From Pseudoteredinibacter isoporae_A (GTDB lineage Bacteria; Pseudomonadota; Gammaproteobacteria; Pseudomonadales; Cellvibrionaceae): a DNA stretch of 64,000 bases. Below the pieces are notes generated by a model that had not been told where the DNA came from, searched no databases, and saw nothing but the letters and a program-made list of their open reading frames with translations. Made by a program: the position numbers and the translations under genes. This document shows positions 18,477 through 28,503 of this stretch, in pieces (position 1 is the first letter of the stretch; each line of letters opens with the position of its first letter). The stretch is taken from contig NZ_BAABWJ010000001.1 in NCBI RefSeq assembly GCF_040372805.1, forward strand, positions 1,116,001 to 1,180,000. Reading direction: 5' to 3'.

Positions 18477-19493
18477 ATGAACCGTTGGACTTTTTACCGT
18501 AATACCAGACGACTAGTGTTGCTGGCCGCTTTATGTATTTCAAGTACGTTTCACATTGGAGTCTCGGCTGATTCAGAGAACCAAGGCATGGACCAGCTGG
18601 GATCGGCTTTGCTCCAGAAGCACAAACTCCTGTCGGATAAGAATGACATCACAGTGTTCTATTCAGCATCTGAAAACAAACAGAGAGCCATTGAAATTCG
18701 CAATCTACTTGAAGAAGCGATTCAATTTTATCAAACCAGTTTGGCGATTGATCACCGCATTGATGTGGCGGTCTTAAACCAGGCAGATTGGAAAACCCTT
18801 GTTAATGAACGGATCCCCTATGGCATGCCGCATATTGTTGGCCCGAAGGATCGCCAGGTGGCGGTATTGCCCGCCAACGATCAAGGCGTTGTCACCGTTG
18901 GAGCAATCCATATGAAAGAGTATTTGCCGAAAGAGGATGCGAACACTCTGGCCAGTTATGGAATGAGTTTCGAAGAGGGTGCCTCCACCTATACGGATAT
19001 TATTGCCATACATGAACTTGGGCACTCTTATGCTCAGGCTTACGGTATCAAACCGCTCAGTGCATGGAGTGGCGAGTTTCTCGCAAGCTTTTTTGCCTAC
19101 GCATTCCTGCAGGAAAAGCATCCCAAACTGGCTAAAGTGTTTGAAATCTACGCCTACCAGCTCAATGTCAATGCGCCTGGGCCAACAGATCGCAGCTTAC
19201 TCAGGCTTGAGAAACTGTATGCAGGAGTCGGTGCGGATGACTATGTTTGGTATCAGGGCATGTTCGTTCACCTAGTCGTAGAACTGTACAAACAGAAAGA
19301 ACTTGATGTGTTGAGAGAGTTTAAAAGCATATTTGGCGGGCAATCCGATCGGATTGCCGGCCCACCTAAAACGGAGTCTGATGAAAAAATCCGGCTCAGG
19401 TTGGATCAAGAATTTGATCGTCTGAGTTCAATATCTCCCTTTGCGAAGACATGGCGAAGCAGGCATTTTGTTTCGACCGATCTCAAAGAATGA
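18477..19493 (+). CDS. Secreted putative zinc metallopeptidase (HELGH)
   Basis: From the ATG at 18477 (AGGA upstream) the protein is 338 residues with a signal peptide (LVLLAALCISSTFHIGVSA). The zinc motif HELGH is at residues 179-183 and a possible third ligand is Glu200 in WSGEF, which suits a gluzincin. I cannot assign a named family. It lies 73 bases after the TonB-receptor gene in the same direction, so a role in processing a protein or peptide ligand in the periplasm is possible but only inferred. Confidence 0.7.
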   Translation: MNRWTFYRNTRRLVLLAALCISSTFHIGVSADSENQGMDQLGSALLQKHKLLSDKNDITVFYSASENKQRAIEIRNLLEEAIQFYQTSLAIDHRIDVAVLNQADWKTLVNERIPYGMPHIVGPKDRQVAVLPANDQGVVTVGAIHMKEYLPKEDANTLASYGMSFEEGASTYTDIIAIHELGHSYAQAYGIKPLSAWSGEFLASFFAYAFLQEKHPKLAKVFEIYAYQLNVNAPGPTDRSLLRLEKLYAGVGADDYVWYQGMFVHLVVELYKQKELDVLREFKSIFGGQSDRIAGPPKTESDEKIRLRLDQEFDRLSSISPFAKTWRSRHFVSTDLKE

Positions 19494-19541
19494 AGATGAG
19501 CAATTGATGGATGACCCAACAACGTGGCGACAGGAATGACA

Positions 19542-19988
19542 ATGGTTAAGAAAACAATGCGTATCATGATGCTTTTTTGTGCGGTTACGTTCACCGGCAC
19601 TGGTCTGGCGGAGGGCGATGCCTATAAGGACATTCATGCCGTACTCAATGATTACACACAAGGTACTTATCTGGGCGATCGGGCCTTGCTTGAGTCGGTT
19701 TTTCATCCGAGTGCCGTAATGAATGGCTATTTGGGTAAGCAGCTTATGATTTCAAAACCTGCTCAGTTTATAGCAGATGTGGTGAAAATGGAGATACATA
19801 AGGCCAAAACACCTTATTCTTATCAGGTCACCAGCATCTCCATTGATGGCAAAGTGGCTTCGGTTGTTTTAACCGAAGCCGGATTTCCTGGCAATATGGC
19901 GTTTACCAATTATTTCCACCTCATAGATGATGGCCATGGTTGGAAAATAATCAGTAAAACCTTTATAGGGAAAGCCGACGCCTCCTAA
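19542..19988 (+). CDS. Secreted NTF2-like (lumazine-binding-like) protein
   Basis: This 148-residue protein has a signal peptide (MRIMMLFCAVTFTGTGLA) and an NTF2-like fold (AYKDIHAVLNDYTQGTYLGD, LLESVFHPSAVMNGYLG, WKIISKTF) of the putative lumazine-binding group. Such proteins bind small hydrophobic ligands or act as simple enzymes. AGGA lies 6 bases before the ATG at 19542; an in-frame start 18 bases upstream is less likely. It follows the metallopeptidase gene by 48 bases and probably shares its transcript. Confidence 0.75.
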   Translation: MVKKTMRIMMLFCAVTFTGTGLAEGDAYKDIHAVLNDYTQGTYLGDRALLESVFHPSAVMNGYLGKQLMISKPAQFIADVVKMEIHKAKTPYSYQVTSISIDGKVASVVLTEAGFPGNMAFTNYFHLIDDGHGWKIISKTFIGKADAS

Positions 19989-20075
19989 AAGCATCGGCCT
20001 TTATGAAGCGCTACGAGAGTTCTGAGGTTGTAAACGTTTGTTTGTGCAGACGAAATGACCTGGGACGTATAAGGC

Positions 20076-22211
20076 TTATGGTTGCACCTTAGTCCCAGCA
20101 GGTTCGGACCACTGGACTTTGACCAAATCGCTGTCGGCGGCCTGGAAACGGGTCATCAACAGGCGACTTCCATCTGGGTGAAGGTGGAATTCCCAGGAAT
20201 CTGAATTCTTGGCCAAGAGTTGTCGTTGCTTCTGTTGAGTGTTGAGGTCGAGTTGGACAAGATAGGTGCTTCCGTGTGCGGGTTCGGTGAAGTACAGCGT
20301 GTTGTTGTGTACTTGCCAAGTGCTGCCGCTGAGGTGAAAGAAGGTGTGGACAAACTGTCGTTCGCCTTTATTGTTCACCTGGTGCAGTTTCAATTCATGG
20401 TCAATCACAAAGCTGCGACCATCCGCTTGTTCCCGATAGTAACTGCTGTTTCCGGACTGGTAGCTGATTTGCCCATTGGCCAGTTGATAGGCGTGCAAAT
20501 CGCTACTGTCTTCTTTCAGTCGAGAGAAAAAGATGTGTTGGTTATCCCGGCTCCAAGAGGGAGGGCCGACTTTTTCCAGTTCGCTGCTGATGTATTTGAA
20601 TTCGCGACTGTCGAGGTCCAGTACAAACAGTCGGTCTTCCATACGCCCAGCCAGAAATTTCTGATTCGGGCTCAGTACCAGTTCTCGCGTGACATGACGT
20701 GGATTAAACGTCCACAATATTTCCGGCATGCCATCGAGTGGGTGCCGGACAATAGCAGCGCTGTGTGCGTCCTTTTGGGTGTAGAACAAATCACGGCCAT
20801 CGTGGCTGTATATTGGATGAAATTCCGCCTTACGGGATTCCAGCTGTATCCTGGGCTGGAAAGTGTCGGGCAGGAATGGGTTTGCGATCTCCAGCGTATC
20901 GGTGTAGTTCATGGTGTGGCGGCGCATATAAAAACAACGTGGGCCACAGTCGTAAAAAATATCATTGAGCCCAGGGGCGGTGCCATTTTGTTCCCATAAG
21001 CGATCGCTGTCGATGCTGTAATAGTAGAGATCACCTTTGAAGCTGCTGACGGCCAGATCGGCGACGCTACCATCATGGTTTTTTACAGCGCTCTCTTTGG
21101 ACAGCCACAACACCCGATCACCGAAAAAATTCAAGTTCCTCTCCGCCACCAAGCTGTTGTCGCTCATATCCATCAGCGTCATGGCATAGCGGCGGCCGAC
21201 CACATTTTTAAGAATGGCCAGATAACGGCCATCAGGAGATTCTTTGGCGTAGAACGCGCCATAGCCTTGTTTGCTGGAATAAGTGACTTGTTCAAAGCTG
21301 TGTGTGTCGAGCCGATAGCGGAAGATTTCCCAGGGCTCGTTGTGCTGGATTTCGTTGAAGAAATACAGCGCTTTGCCATCCGAAGACCAGCTGCTCAGCG
21401 ATTTGGTGCTGCTGTCCACGCTAATGGGTTTGGCATTGCTCAAGCCTGAGATGGGGTCATAGTCGGCAATATAGATCTGTGTGTGCTCATCGTTCTGGCT
21501 TTGAAGATTGTAGGCAATTTGTGTCCCGGAAGGTGAAAACAGGCCTCGGTAATAGCTGCCCTCTCCGTAGCTTATTTTTTGAACGAAGGCGCTGTCGAGA
21601 TCCTTGGTATATAAATGTAAGTCTTCATTGCTGTGGTTTCGTACCGTAAACAGCAGGCGTTGGAGCTCGGGGTGAAAGTTGCCTTCAATCTCTGAACCCG
21701 TGAGTGAGGTCAGTGCGGTTTCTTTCAGGGGGGCGATCGTTGTTGTGGTATCGCTGTTGTTCTGTGTGAGCCACGGATACGCCAGGGCCGCGATCATTCC
21801 CAGCGCCAACAGGGATGCCAATCCAATCTGCCGCCAGGGTGTATTGTTCTCTTTCTCGGAGGGCAATATCGGCCGACGAACATCGGCAACCAGGATGTAA
21901 CCTTGAAGGGGTTTGGTTTTGATGTAACGGGGGTTTCGGGCATCGTCACCGAGCGCCAAGCGCAGCTTTTTTACCGCCCTGCGTAAAGAATCATCGGATA
22001 CCACTCGGCCCTGCCAGACATGTTCGAGCAACTCTTCCCGGGTGACAATTTCCCCGGCACGGCTGGCCAAATACTGTAAAAAATCACACAGTAAGGGCTC
22101 CAGCTTTACGGCCTTATCACCTTTACTCAGCTCACCGCGGCCTAGGTCAAACTGCCAATCGGCAATTAGCACAGTTTTCCCTATAGGGGCTGTTTTTTCT
22201 AAATTTCCCAT
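20076..22211 (-). CDS. CadC/ToxR-type regulator with periplasmic beta-propeller
   Basis: The 711-residue protein has a winged-helix OmpR-type DNA-binding domain at about residues 12-110 (EPLLCDFLQYLASRAGEIVT, LEHVWQGRVVSDDSLRRAV). One membrane helix follows (IGLASLLALGMIAALAYPWL, about 128-148). A long periplasmic part contains TolB/WD-like repeats (GLFSPSGTQIAYNLQ, WSSDGKALYFF, SPDGRYLAILK, WSRDNQHIFFS). It should bind DNA from the membrane and sense a periplasmic signal without phosphorylation. It is divergent from the RND efflux genes, which are its probable targets. Confidence 0.9.
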   Translation of the reverse strand: MGNLEKTAPIGKTVLIADWQFDLGRGELSKGDKAVKLEPLLCDFLQYLASRAGEIVTREELLEHVWQGRVVSDDSLRRAVKKLRLALGDDARNPRYIKTKPLQGYILVADVRRPILPSEKENNTPWRQIGLASLLALGMIAALAYPWLTQNNSDTTTTIAPLKETALTSLTGSEIEGNFHPELQRLLFTVRNHSNEDLHLYTKDLDSAFVQKISYGEGSYYRGLFSPSGTQIAYNLQSQNDEHTQIYIADYDPISGLSNAKPISVDSSTKSLSSWSSDGKALYFFNEIQHNEPWEIFRYRLDTHSFEQVTYSSKQGYGAFYAKESPDGRYLAILKNVVGRRYAMTLMDMSDNSLVAERNLNFFGDRVLWLSKESAVKNHDGSVADLAVSSFKGDLYYYSIDSDRLWEQNGTAPGLNDIFYDCGPRCFYMRRHTMNYTDTLEIANPFLPDTFQPRIQLESRKAEFHPIYSHDGRDLFYTQKDAHSAAIVRHPLDGMPEILWTFNPRHVTRELVLSPNQKFLAGRMEDRLFVLDLDSREFKYISSELEKVGPPSWSRDNQHIFFSRLKEDSSDLHAYQLANGQISYQSGNSSYYREQADGRSFVIDHELKLHQVNNKGERQFVHTFFHLSGSTWQVHNNTLYFTEPAHGSTYLVQLDLNTQQKQRQLLAKNSDSWEFHLHPDGSRLLMTRFQAADSDLVKVQWSEPAGTKVQP

Positions 22212-22389
22212 TAAATCAATAGCTTACTGGTGTGATTATTTGTGATCACGTATTTTACACCATGGTTACAGAAGATCCTAAAAGCTCATTGGTGAGTCAC
22301 GCCCCAGTTTGTTGAACTGCTCGCTCTTCAACACCGGTGCTGCTGTGAAAGCGCCGGCTTATATACAAACGATGATCGATAGGCGAGCT

Positions 22390-23631
22390 ATGAATAGAAC
22401 ACGAGCTGAGCACAACACCCAGTCAGGGTTTTCTTCCAGGAACCCAAGGCTTGGAATGCCTTTGCGGCGAGTCTTAGCGGGGTGGCTGGGGTTCTTCAGC
22501 TGCGCGGTGGGCCCTCTCCATGCTGAGGTTGCGGAAATCCCCCAAGTGAAAACCGCCAAAGTTAAGGCCTGGCAGCAGGGCCGGAGTCATGCGCTTTATT
22601 GCGTGGTGAATACGCCCTTTGTCTTTCAGGCCGACAGCCACAGCGAGGCAGAATTGCTGACCATCTTGCCTGAGGGCAGCCGAGTGAAAAAAGGCCAGTT
22701 GGTTGCCGAGCAAGACCGCTTTTATCTGATGCAGGCTCTGGGGCAGCTCGAAATAGATCAAAAGCGAGCCAAGGCTGAGCTCGATCATGCGGTGAGTGAA
22801 CAACGCCGGCTGGAAGTATTGGATCAGCAAAAGTTGGTGGCGAATGCTCAGCTGAATCAGGCAACTCTGGTGCGCATCAGTGCTCAATTGACGTTGGAAG
22901 CTCTGGCCAATGACAAGCGGACCCTGGAGCGGAGAATCAAACGGCTGCAACATCGTGCGCCTTTCGATGCTCAAGTATTGACCGTGAGTGCGGAGCCCGG
23001 GCAGCAAGTCGGCCAAGGACAAACCTTGTTCCAGTTATTGCCATTGGCACACAAGCAGCTTGAATGCCGATTGCCTTTGGACATAGCCCGAGAGCTGGGT
23101 CTGCTCAGTACAGTATTGTCGGGCCGTGATACCAACATAAACAATGCAAACCCGGAAGGCAGTAATCGCGATGTCTGGTCGGATATCCTGAGTGGTGTGG
23201 AATTTATATTAAGCCACGACTCCGGGCCCAAAACATCGGAGGGGGAACGCTTTCATGGCCAACTGTCCCTAAGCGAGCTCAGTCAGAATGTGGATATTGA
23301 TACGCAAAACCTGCGAGCGTATTTCCACTACCAACGCTTGGGCGGAGCCCCCTTACTGGTGGGGCAGCGAGTGAAAGTAGAGATACAGCAGCGTTATCAG
23401 GACGTTAGCCGTGTACCTTACGATGCAGTCACTCTGGCTGGCAGCAGCTACGAGTTGTGGCAACTTAATGCGGACAACACCGTCAGCAAAGTTAATCCCC
23501 AAGTGATTTCAACCAGCAAAGACTACTTTGTTGTGCGTTCGCCTTTAAAGGCGGGCGATACGGTGGTTGTCCGTGGACAGAAGCAACTGCAGGAACAACA
23601 ACAGGTGCGTGGCATAGGTGAACGTTCATGA
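22390..23631 (+). CDS. RND efflux periplasmic adaptor (HlyD/MFP family)
   Basis: I chose the ATG at 22390 (AGGCGAG upstream), giving 413 residues; the frame is open to 22309 but without a good start. A signal peptide (LAGWLGFFSCAVGPLHA) is followed by a lipoyl half-motif, a coiled-coil hairpin (about 100-175, rich in Leu, Gln and Glu) and a second lipoyl half (RAPFDAQVLTVSAEPGQQVG). These are the parts of an adaptor linking the inner-membrane pump to an outer-membrane channel. It overlaps the pump gene by 4 bases (ATGA), so the two are coupled. Confidence 0.88.
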   Translation: MNRTRAEHNTQSGFSSRNPRLGMPLRRVLAGWLGFFSCAVGPLHAEVAEIPQVKTAKVKAWQQGRSHALYCVVNTPFVFQADSHSEAELLTILPEGSRVKKGQLVAEQDRFYLMQALGQLEIDQKRAKAELDHAVSEQRRLEVLDQQKLVANAQLNQATLVRISAQLTLEALANDKRTLERRIKRLQHRAPFDAQVLTVSAEPGQQVGQGQTLFQLLPLAHKQLECRLPLDIARELGLLSTVLSGRDTNINNANPEGSNRDVWSDILSGVEFILSHDSGPKTSEGERFHGQLSLSELSQNVDIDTQNLRAYFHYQRLGGAPLLVGQRVKVEIQQRYQDVSRVPYDAVTLAGSSYELWQLNADNTVSKVNPQVISTSKDYFVVRSPLKAGDTVVVRGQKQLQEQQQVRGIGERS

Positions 23632-26600
23632 AACAGGAACAGCGATTTGCCCCCATTATTTTGGTAAGCACTTTATTGATTATTCTAGCGGGCATAATAA
23701 GCGGTGTGGGTTTACCCAACAGCTTACTGCCGGATATTTCCAGGCCGCAAATTGAGTTGTTCAGTCGCTGGTCTGGAAAGACGGCCAGTCAGATTGAACA
23801 AAGCCTGATTGTGCCCCTTGAACAGCAGCTGGCCGGTATCGCGCAGATGAGTGAGATGCGTTCGAATATTCGAGCGGACACGGCCACAACGGTGCTGACC
23901 TTTCAAAGCGATGCTGATATGAAGCAGGCGTATATTGATGTGTTGTCGGCGTCCAGTCAGGTGCCAAACTGGCCGAGCCAGGTGCCCAAACCTTTTATTG
24001 AAGATTACAGCAATGGTGCCGGCGCCACTTTGGCGAGCTTCTTTGTTTATCATCGAGATAAATCCGTTAGCGATCCGGATGCCTTGATTGACGCTTACAA
24101 GTTCTATGTGGAACCCGCCTTCGCCAATATTCCAGGTATTTCGGGTGCCGTGGTTGGCACACCGGTTGATCGCCGGGTGGATATTGAGTTTGATCCGAAA
24201 CTCTTGGCGAAATACTCCCTGACCCAGACTGAAATCATCTCGCGACTGAACAACTTTGTCGACCGATCGGGAGGCAATTTAAACTTCGGTGCGCGCGAAT
24301 ATGATTTGCAATTCAAGGGACAGTTGTCCATGGAGGAATTGGCCGAGGTGGCTATTGCGGTGAAAGACCAGCACATTGTTCGCGTTCGAGATATTGCCAG
24401 CGTGCATACGCGTCTGGCGTCAGATTGGGGCTATTTTGCTTTGGAAGGCAAACGTTCCCTGTATTTCTTTTTGCAGCCCGGAAAAGACATCAACGTATTG
24501 GAGACGATCGGAAGAATCAAGCAAACCATGGCGGAGCTGAATGAGGGACCGTTACAGGACAGTGGTATTGAAATTGCCATCAGTCGAGATGATTCTGTCG
24601 CTATTTCAAATGCCTTGTTGCTGGTCTACGGGAGCTTGGTCCTCGGCATTGTTCTGGCTTGCGGTATTCTGTATGTCTTTCTAAAAAACTGGATGTCGGT
24701 ATCGCTGGTATTTTTGAGCATTCCCTTTTGCCTGGCGGTAGTTGCTCTGTTGATGAGTTGGGGGGGCTACAGTCTGAACGTCATTTCTCTGGCGGGTATG
24801 GCCCTTTCGATCGGCTTAATTCTGGATGCGGCGATTATCGTGGTGGAAACGCTGAATCGCGTGCAGAAAACCGATGCCGATTCCCCTTCAGACCATTCCG
24901 AGTTTGCGACGGAAGCAAGGCGGACACAGGCCATGCGAGATGTGCGTGGGGCGCTGTTTTCCTCCATTCTCTCCAGCATAATCGTGTTTTTACCCATGTT
25001 GTTTATGAATTCAAGTGAAGGTCGTCTGTTCCAGGACTTGGCTTTTACGATTTCAGCGGCACTGGCGGCATCGGCTTTATTCGCACTGTTGGTGCTGCCA
25101 TTTTTGTATCATCGTTTTGCACCCTCTGGATCAGCAGCAGGGAAAACTCCCCTCGATGAAAAACGTTCTATGGCGCTGACGCGTTGCTTGGTGTACCCGG
25201 CAAAAGATCGGCGTATGGCAGCGGTTATTTTGATACTGGCCGTTCCGGTGGCGATCGTCTTGAGTCTGTGGATGCGCCCACCGGTGGATGTGTTGCCCGA
25301 CCCAAAACAAAACATTATTTCCGGTTTTGTCCGTTTTGAAGACCCTCTGTCGGTAGAAACAATCGAAAAGGAATACGCCAAGGTGATGGTCGCTCGAGTG
25401 GAACAGCAGCTTCAACAACGGCAAGATCTGGGCATTCGAACCCATGGTATGTTTTGTTTCCCCGACGGTTGTCAGATTTACTTCTACACCGACGGCAGTA
25501 TGGAATTTTCAACGCTTAAAGAGTGGTTGGAAAAAACGATTACCCATGATCTTGTTGGTGTTCAGGTTTTCTCGGTACAAGGCGGTTTGCTGCGCTTTGC
25601 TATGCCCAATAGCCGAGTAACGCAATTGGATATAAAAGGCGCTGACTTGGCCAAGCTGCAATTGGCAGGTCGGGAGCTGCTGACGTATCTGAGGAAGCAG
25701 TACCCTGACGCGAGAATCGAAGAAGACACCCCCTTGGACAATCGTGCGACTCGGGTTGAATTTATTCCCAAGCAAGATCAATTGATCCATCTGGGGATTA
25801 CCCCTGCTGAGTTGAACCGACATTTGTTGGCATTGAGTGGGGGTGTGTACCTGGGGGATTTCTATACAGGCTCCAACACCTTGCCATTTTATTTTAAAGC
25901 CCAAGACCCGGCGTATTTGGACGAGTTATTGGACACGGAAATATTCGTGATCGGACATGGCCTGATTCCTCTGCGTCAACTTGCGGAAGCCAGTATTCAA
26001 TTGGCCCCTGAGTCTATTTTTCGGGTGAATCGCGAGCTGGCAACCTCAATTGCCGTTACGCCGCCGGAAGGTCAGGCGATGGGTGAATTCGTCGACGCAT
26101 TACGTCCGAGTGTCAGTGCCTATATGAGCCAACACCACCCGGGCTTACATCTAAGTTATCGTGGTAGTGCCGACAAATTGGCAGAGTTCCTACAAGAATT
26201 CGTGCAGATCTTTCTGTCGGCACTCGCTATCCTGGCGATTCTGATGTACTTGAGTTTGAAATCCTGGAAGCTTGCGGCGGCGGTATTGTTGTCGATGCCA
26301 TTGGCCATCTTTGGGGGCATGTTAAATCTGACGTTACTCAATCTGTTTGTTCCCCAGAACCTCGATATTATCACGATGATCGGTTTTATCATTCTGATGG
26401 GTTTGGTCATTAATAATGCCATCCTCCTCGCCAGCCAGTTTCAGCAGGGGCTCAGGCAGGGTTTGACTCAAGACGCAGCTGTGTTCCAAGCCATTGCAAC
26501 ACGTCAACGTGCTATCTATATGAGTACCGGCACAAGCATATTGGGTATGCTCCCTTTGATGATCAGTCCCGCCAGCAGTGCAGAAATCTACCGCGGGCTG

Positions 26601-26756
26601 GCCGCTGTAATTTGTGGTGGCATGATTTTCAGTGCCCTGTTCAGCATCAGCTTTATGGCGGCGCTGTTGTCTTTGCCTGTGTTCAGTGACGAGAATGAGA
26701 TAAGCCCTAGTGAAGATCGGCCTGATCAAGTGTTCGAACTTGCTGGTGATTCATAG
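23628..26756 (+). CDS. RND-family efflux pump, inner-membrane subunit
   Basis: The 1042-residue protein has the AcrB/CusA layout: a first helix, a large periplasmic porter domain (AGIAQMSEMRSNIRADTATT), a helix bundle, a second porter domain and a final bundle (MIGFIILMGLVINNAILL). In the fourth helix the motif is LSIGLILDAAIIVVET. Multidrug pumps usually have two adjacent Asp (VDDAIVVVEN) here; this one has Asp-Ala, as in CusA-like metal pumps. The metal-specific Met ligands are not obvious, so the substrate is open. No outer-membrane channel gene follows, so the pump must borrow one. Confidence 0.9.
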   Translation: MKQEQRFAPIILVSTLLIILAGIISGVGLPNSLLPDISRPQIELFSRWSGKTASQIEQSLIVPLEQQLAGIAQMSEMRSNIRADTATTVLTFQSDADMKQAYIDVLSASSQVPNWPSQVPKPFIEDYSNGAGATLASFFVYHRDKSVSDPDALIDAYKFYVEPAFANIPGISGAVVGTPVDRRVDIEFDPKLLAKYSLTQTEIISRLNNFVDRSGGNLNFGAREYDLQFKGQLSMEELAEVAIAVKDQHIVRVRDIASVHTRLASDWGYFALEGKRSLYFFLQPGKDINVLETIGRIKQTMAELNEGPLQDSGIEIAISRDDSVAISNALLLVYGSLVLGIVLACGILYVFLKNWMSVSLVFLSIPFCLAVVALLMSWGGYSLNVISLAGMALSIGLILDAAIIVVETLNRVQKTDADSPSDHSEFATEARRTQAMRDVRGALFSSILSSIIVFLPMLFMNSSEGRLFQDLAFTISAALAASALFALLVLPFLYHRFAPSGSAAGKTPLDEKRSMALTRCLVYPAKDRRMAAVILILAVPVAIVLSLWMRPPVDVLPDPKQNIISGFVRFEDPLSVETIEKEYAKVMVARVEQQLQQRQDLGIRTHGMFCFPDGCQIYFYTDGSMEFSTLKEWLEKTITHDLVGVQVFSVQGGLLRFAMPNSRVTQLDIKGADLAKLQLAGRELLTYLRKQYPDARIEEDTPLDNRATRVEFIPKQDQLIHLGITPAELNRHLLALSGGVYLGDFYTGSNTLPFYFKAQDPAYLDELLDTEIFVIGHGLIPLRQLAEASIQLAPESIFRVNRELATSIAVTPPEGQAMGEFVDALRPSVSAYMSQHHPGLHLSYRGSADKLAEFLQEFVQIFLSALAILAILMYLSLKSWKLAAAVLLSMPLAIFGGMLNLTLLNLFVPQNLDIITMIGFIILMGLVINNAILLASQFQQGLRQGLTQDAAVFQAIATRQRAIYMSTGTSILGMLPLMISPASSAEIYRGLAAVICGGMIFSALFSISFMAALLSLPVFSDENEISPSEDRPDQVFELAGDS

Positions 26757-26814
26757 GGGTTGATAACGTCATAAATCTTCTGTGTGTGGTTTTGAGGAAA
26801 AGGAAGATGGTCTT

Positions 26815-27006
26815 ATGAAATTTCTGCTTGGAAGTTTCATAAGCCCACTTTTTGGGGGCAAGCAAGATTCATTGATTGCGTTCTATATCGTCTGGCCGTT
26901 CACTACCACGGTTGTCTATCTCTGTCGCCTAGTCGGAGGAGCTCTCCCGAGATTTCTAGTGCATTACCTGTCTGAAAAATACAGCCTTATTGCATATCTT
27001 GCATAA
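26815..27006 (+). CDS. Possible small membrane protein
   Basis: The 369-base stretch between the RND and DASS genes contains this 63-codon frame, with AAGGAAG about 8 bases before its ATG. It encodes one hydrophobic segment (SLIAFYIVWPFTTTVVYLC). There is no recognisable family, and it may be a chance frame. Downstream, at 27059-27094, an inverted repeat CTGCCCT/AGGGCAG forms a hairpin in what is probably the leader of the DASS gene. Confidence 0.3.
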   Translation: MKFLLGSFISPLFGGKQDSLIAFYIVWPFTTTVVYLCRLVGGALPRFLVHYLSEKYSLIAYLA

Positions 27007-27125
27007 GCTGTGCTCAAAAATTCACTTTTTTATCCCTGACGGCCCACTTAAAGTAATCCTGCCCTTCGGGAAATGACCTTTATTTTCAGGGCAGCGAATA
27101 AATACCGTCCAGAAGATAAATATAA

Positions 27126-28457
27126 ATGCCTAAAAATTTGCTAATACTTTTGAGTGTCCTGGTATACGCAGGGTTACTTATCTTTTTGCCCCTCGACGAT
27201 ATGCTCGTGAAAGGGCTGAGTTTGTTCGTGTTCATTGCCATCTTATGGCTAACCGAAGCCATCCCTCTGAGCATTACCGCTCTGTTGGTGCCTCTGTGTG
27301 CAACATTGACCGAGATTCTTCCTTTGCGCGAGGCGTTGGCGAGTTTCGCAACCCCTATTATCTTTCTGTTTTTGGCCGGTTTTGCCATGGCCGCCTCCCT
27401 TAAAAAACAGGGCATTGATATGTACCTGGCGGATAAGGTCATACAACTCGCGCGCGGCAATTTGCTGCCGGCTATTCTGCTGCTGTTTGGCCTGACGGCC
27501 GTAATGTCTATGTGGATGTCCAACACAGCGACCATTGCCGTCATGATGCCCTTGGCGCTGGGTTTGATTGCGCAAAGCAGCCCGAAACCTTGCGCTAAAC
27601 TTTATCTCTTTGCACTTCTGGGTTTGGCCTATTCCGCCAGTGTAGGGGGTATCGCGACCTTGGTGGGTAGCCCGCCAAACGCCATTATTGCTCTTGAAAT
27701 GGGTTTAGACTTCTACGGTTGGTTGCAGTATGGCTTACCTATTTCTGCAGTGTTATTGCCTTGTGTGTTAATCGCTCTGTGGCTAATGATTCGCCCGGAT
27801 TTGAATCACAAGTTTGACTACGAGCCAACCAGTTTTACGTTTACCCGAGAAGGTGTCCTCACTATTGCGATCTTCCTGATCACCGTTTTGTTGTGGGTAT
27901 CTTCCAAAAGCATATCGGCGGCACTTGGGGGCATTAAAAACTTCGATGTTTTGGTCGCTTTGCTGTCCATCACTCTGTTGGGTATCAGCCGTGTTATCGA
28001 CTGGAAAGACATTGAAGAGCAGGCGGACTGGGGAGTGTTATTGCTCTTTGGTGGCGGCCTATGCCTTTCGGCCATTCTTAAAACAACGGGTGTCAGCGAT
28101 TTTATTGCCAATGCTATCAGTAGCGGTTTGATTGGCGTCAGCATGTGGTTGGTGATTGCAAGCATTGCGCTCTTTGTGGTGTTTCTTACCGAGTTATCCA
28201 GTAACACGGCCAGTGCCGCGGTATTGGTGCCCATATTTGTTCCGGTTGCTGAAGCTTTAGGGGTGCCGGCCATGGCCATGGCTATCACGATTGGTGTCGC
28301 AGCCTCCTGTGCTTTTATGTTGCCGGTGGCAACACCGCCAAATGCCATTGTGTTTTCATCCGGCAAAGTCCCCCTCAATGAAATGATGAAAAAAGGTTTA
28401 GTGCTCAACATGATGTGCGTTGTGCTGCTGTTGTTGTTGGTTCAAATGGTCTGGTAG
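27126..28457 (+). CDS. DASS (SLC13) family dicarboxylate/anion:Na+ symporter
   Basis: This 443-residue protein has about eleven membrane segments and the two SNT signatures of the family, MSNTATIAVMMP at about 130 and LSSNTASAAVLVP at about 358. It also has the family stretch LWLTEAIPLSITALLVPL near the start. Known members import C4-dicarboxylates such as succinate, malate and fumarate (or sulfate) with sodium. The exported lyase gene follows after 46 bases in the same direction. A carrier for fumarate-like product next to a fumarate-releasing type of enzyme would make sense, but the substrate is inferred. Confidence 0.88.
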   Translation: MPKNLLILLSVLVYAGLLIFLPLDDMLVKGLSLFVFIAILWLTEAIPLSITALLVPLCATLTEILPLREALASFATPIIFLFLAGFAMAASLKKQGIDMYLADKVIQLARGNLLPAILLLFGLTAVMSMWMSNTATIAVMMPLALGLIAQSSPKPCAKLYLFALLGLAYSASVGGIATLVGSPPNAIIALEMGLDFYGWLQYGLPISAVLLPCVLIALWLMIRPDLNHKFDYEPTSFTFTREGVLTIAIFLITVLLWVSSKSISAALGGIKNFDVLVALLSITLLGISRVIDWKDIEEQADWGVLLLFGGGLCLSAILKTTGVSDFIANAISSGLIGVSMWLVIASIALFVVFLTELSSNTASAAVLVPIFVPVAEALGVPAMAMAITIGVAASCAFMLPVATPPNAIVFSSGKVPLNEMMKKGLVLNMMCVVLLLLLVQMVW

Positions 28458-28503
28458 GCGTGATGTGTTTGCCGGGCAAGATATGCAAAAGTGAGGAAAA
28501 ATA

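Noticed and set aside
20220..20999. Plus-strand frame of 259 codons inside the CadC-like gene
   Set aside because: It is the shadow of the propeller-coding strand. The minus-strand protein has a clear fold and the plus frame lacks a ribosome site.
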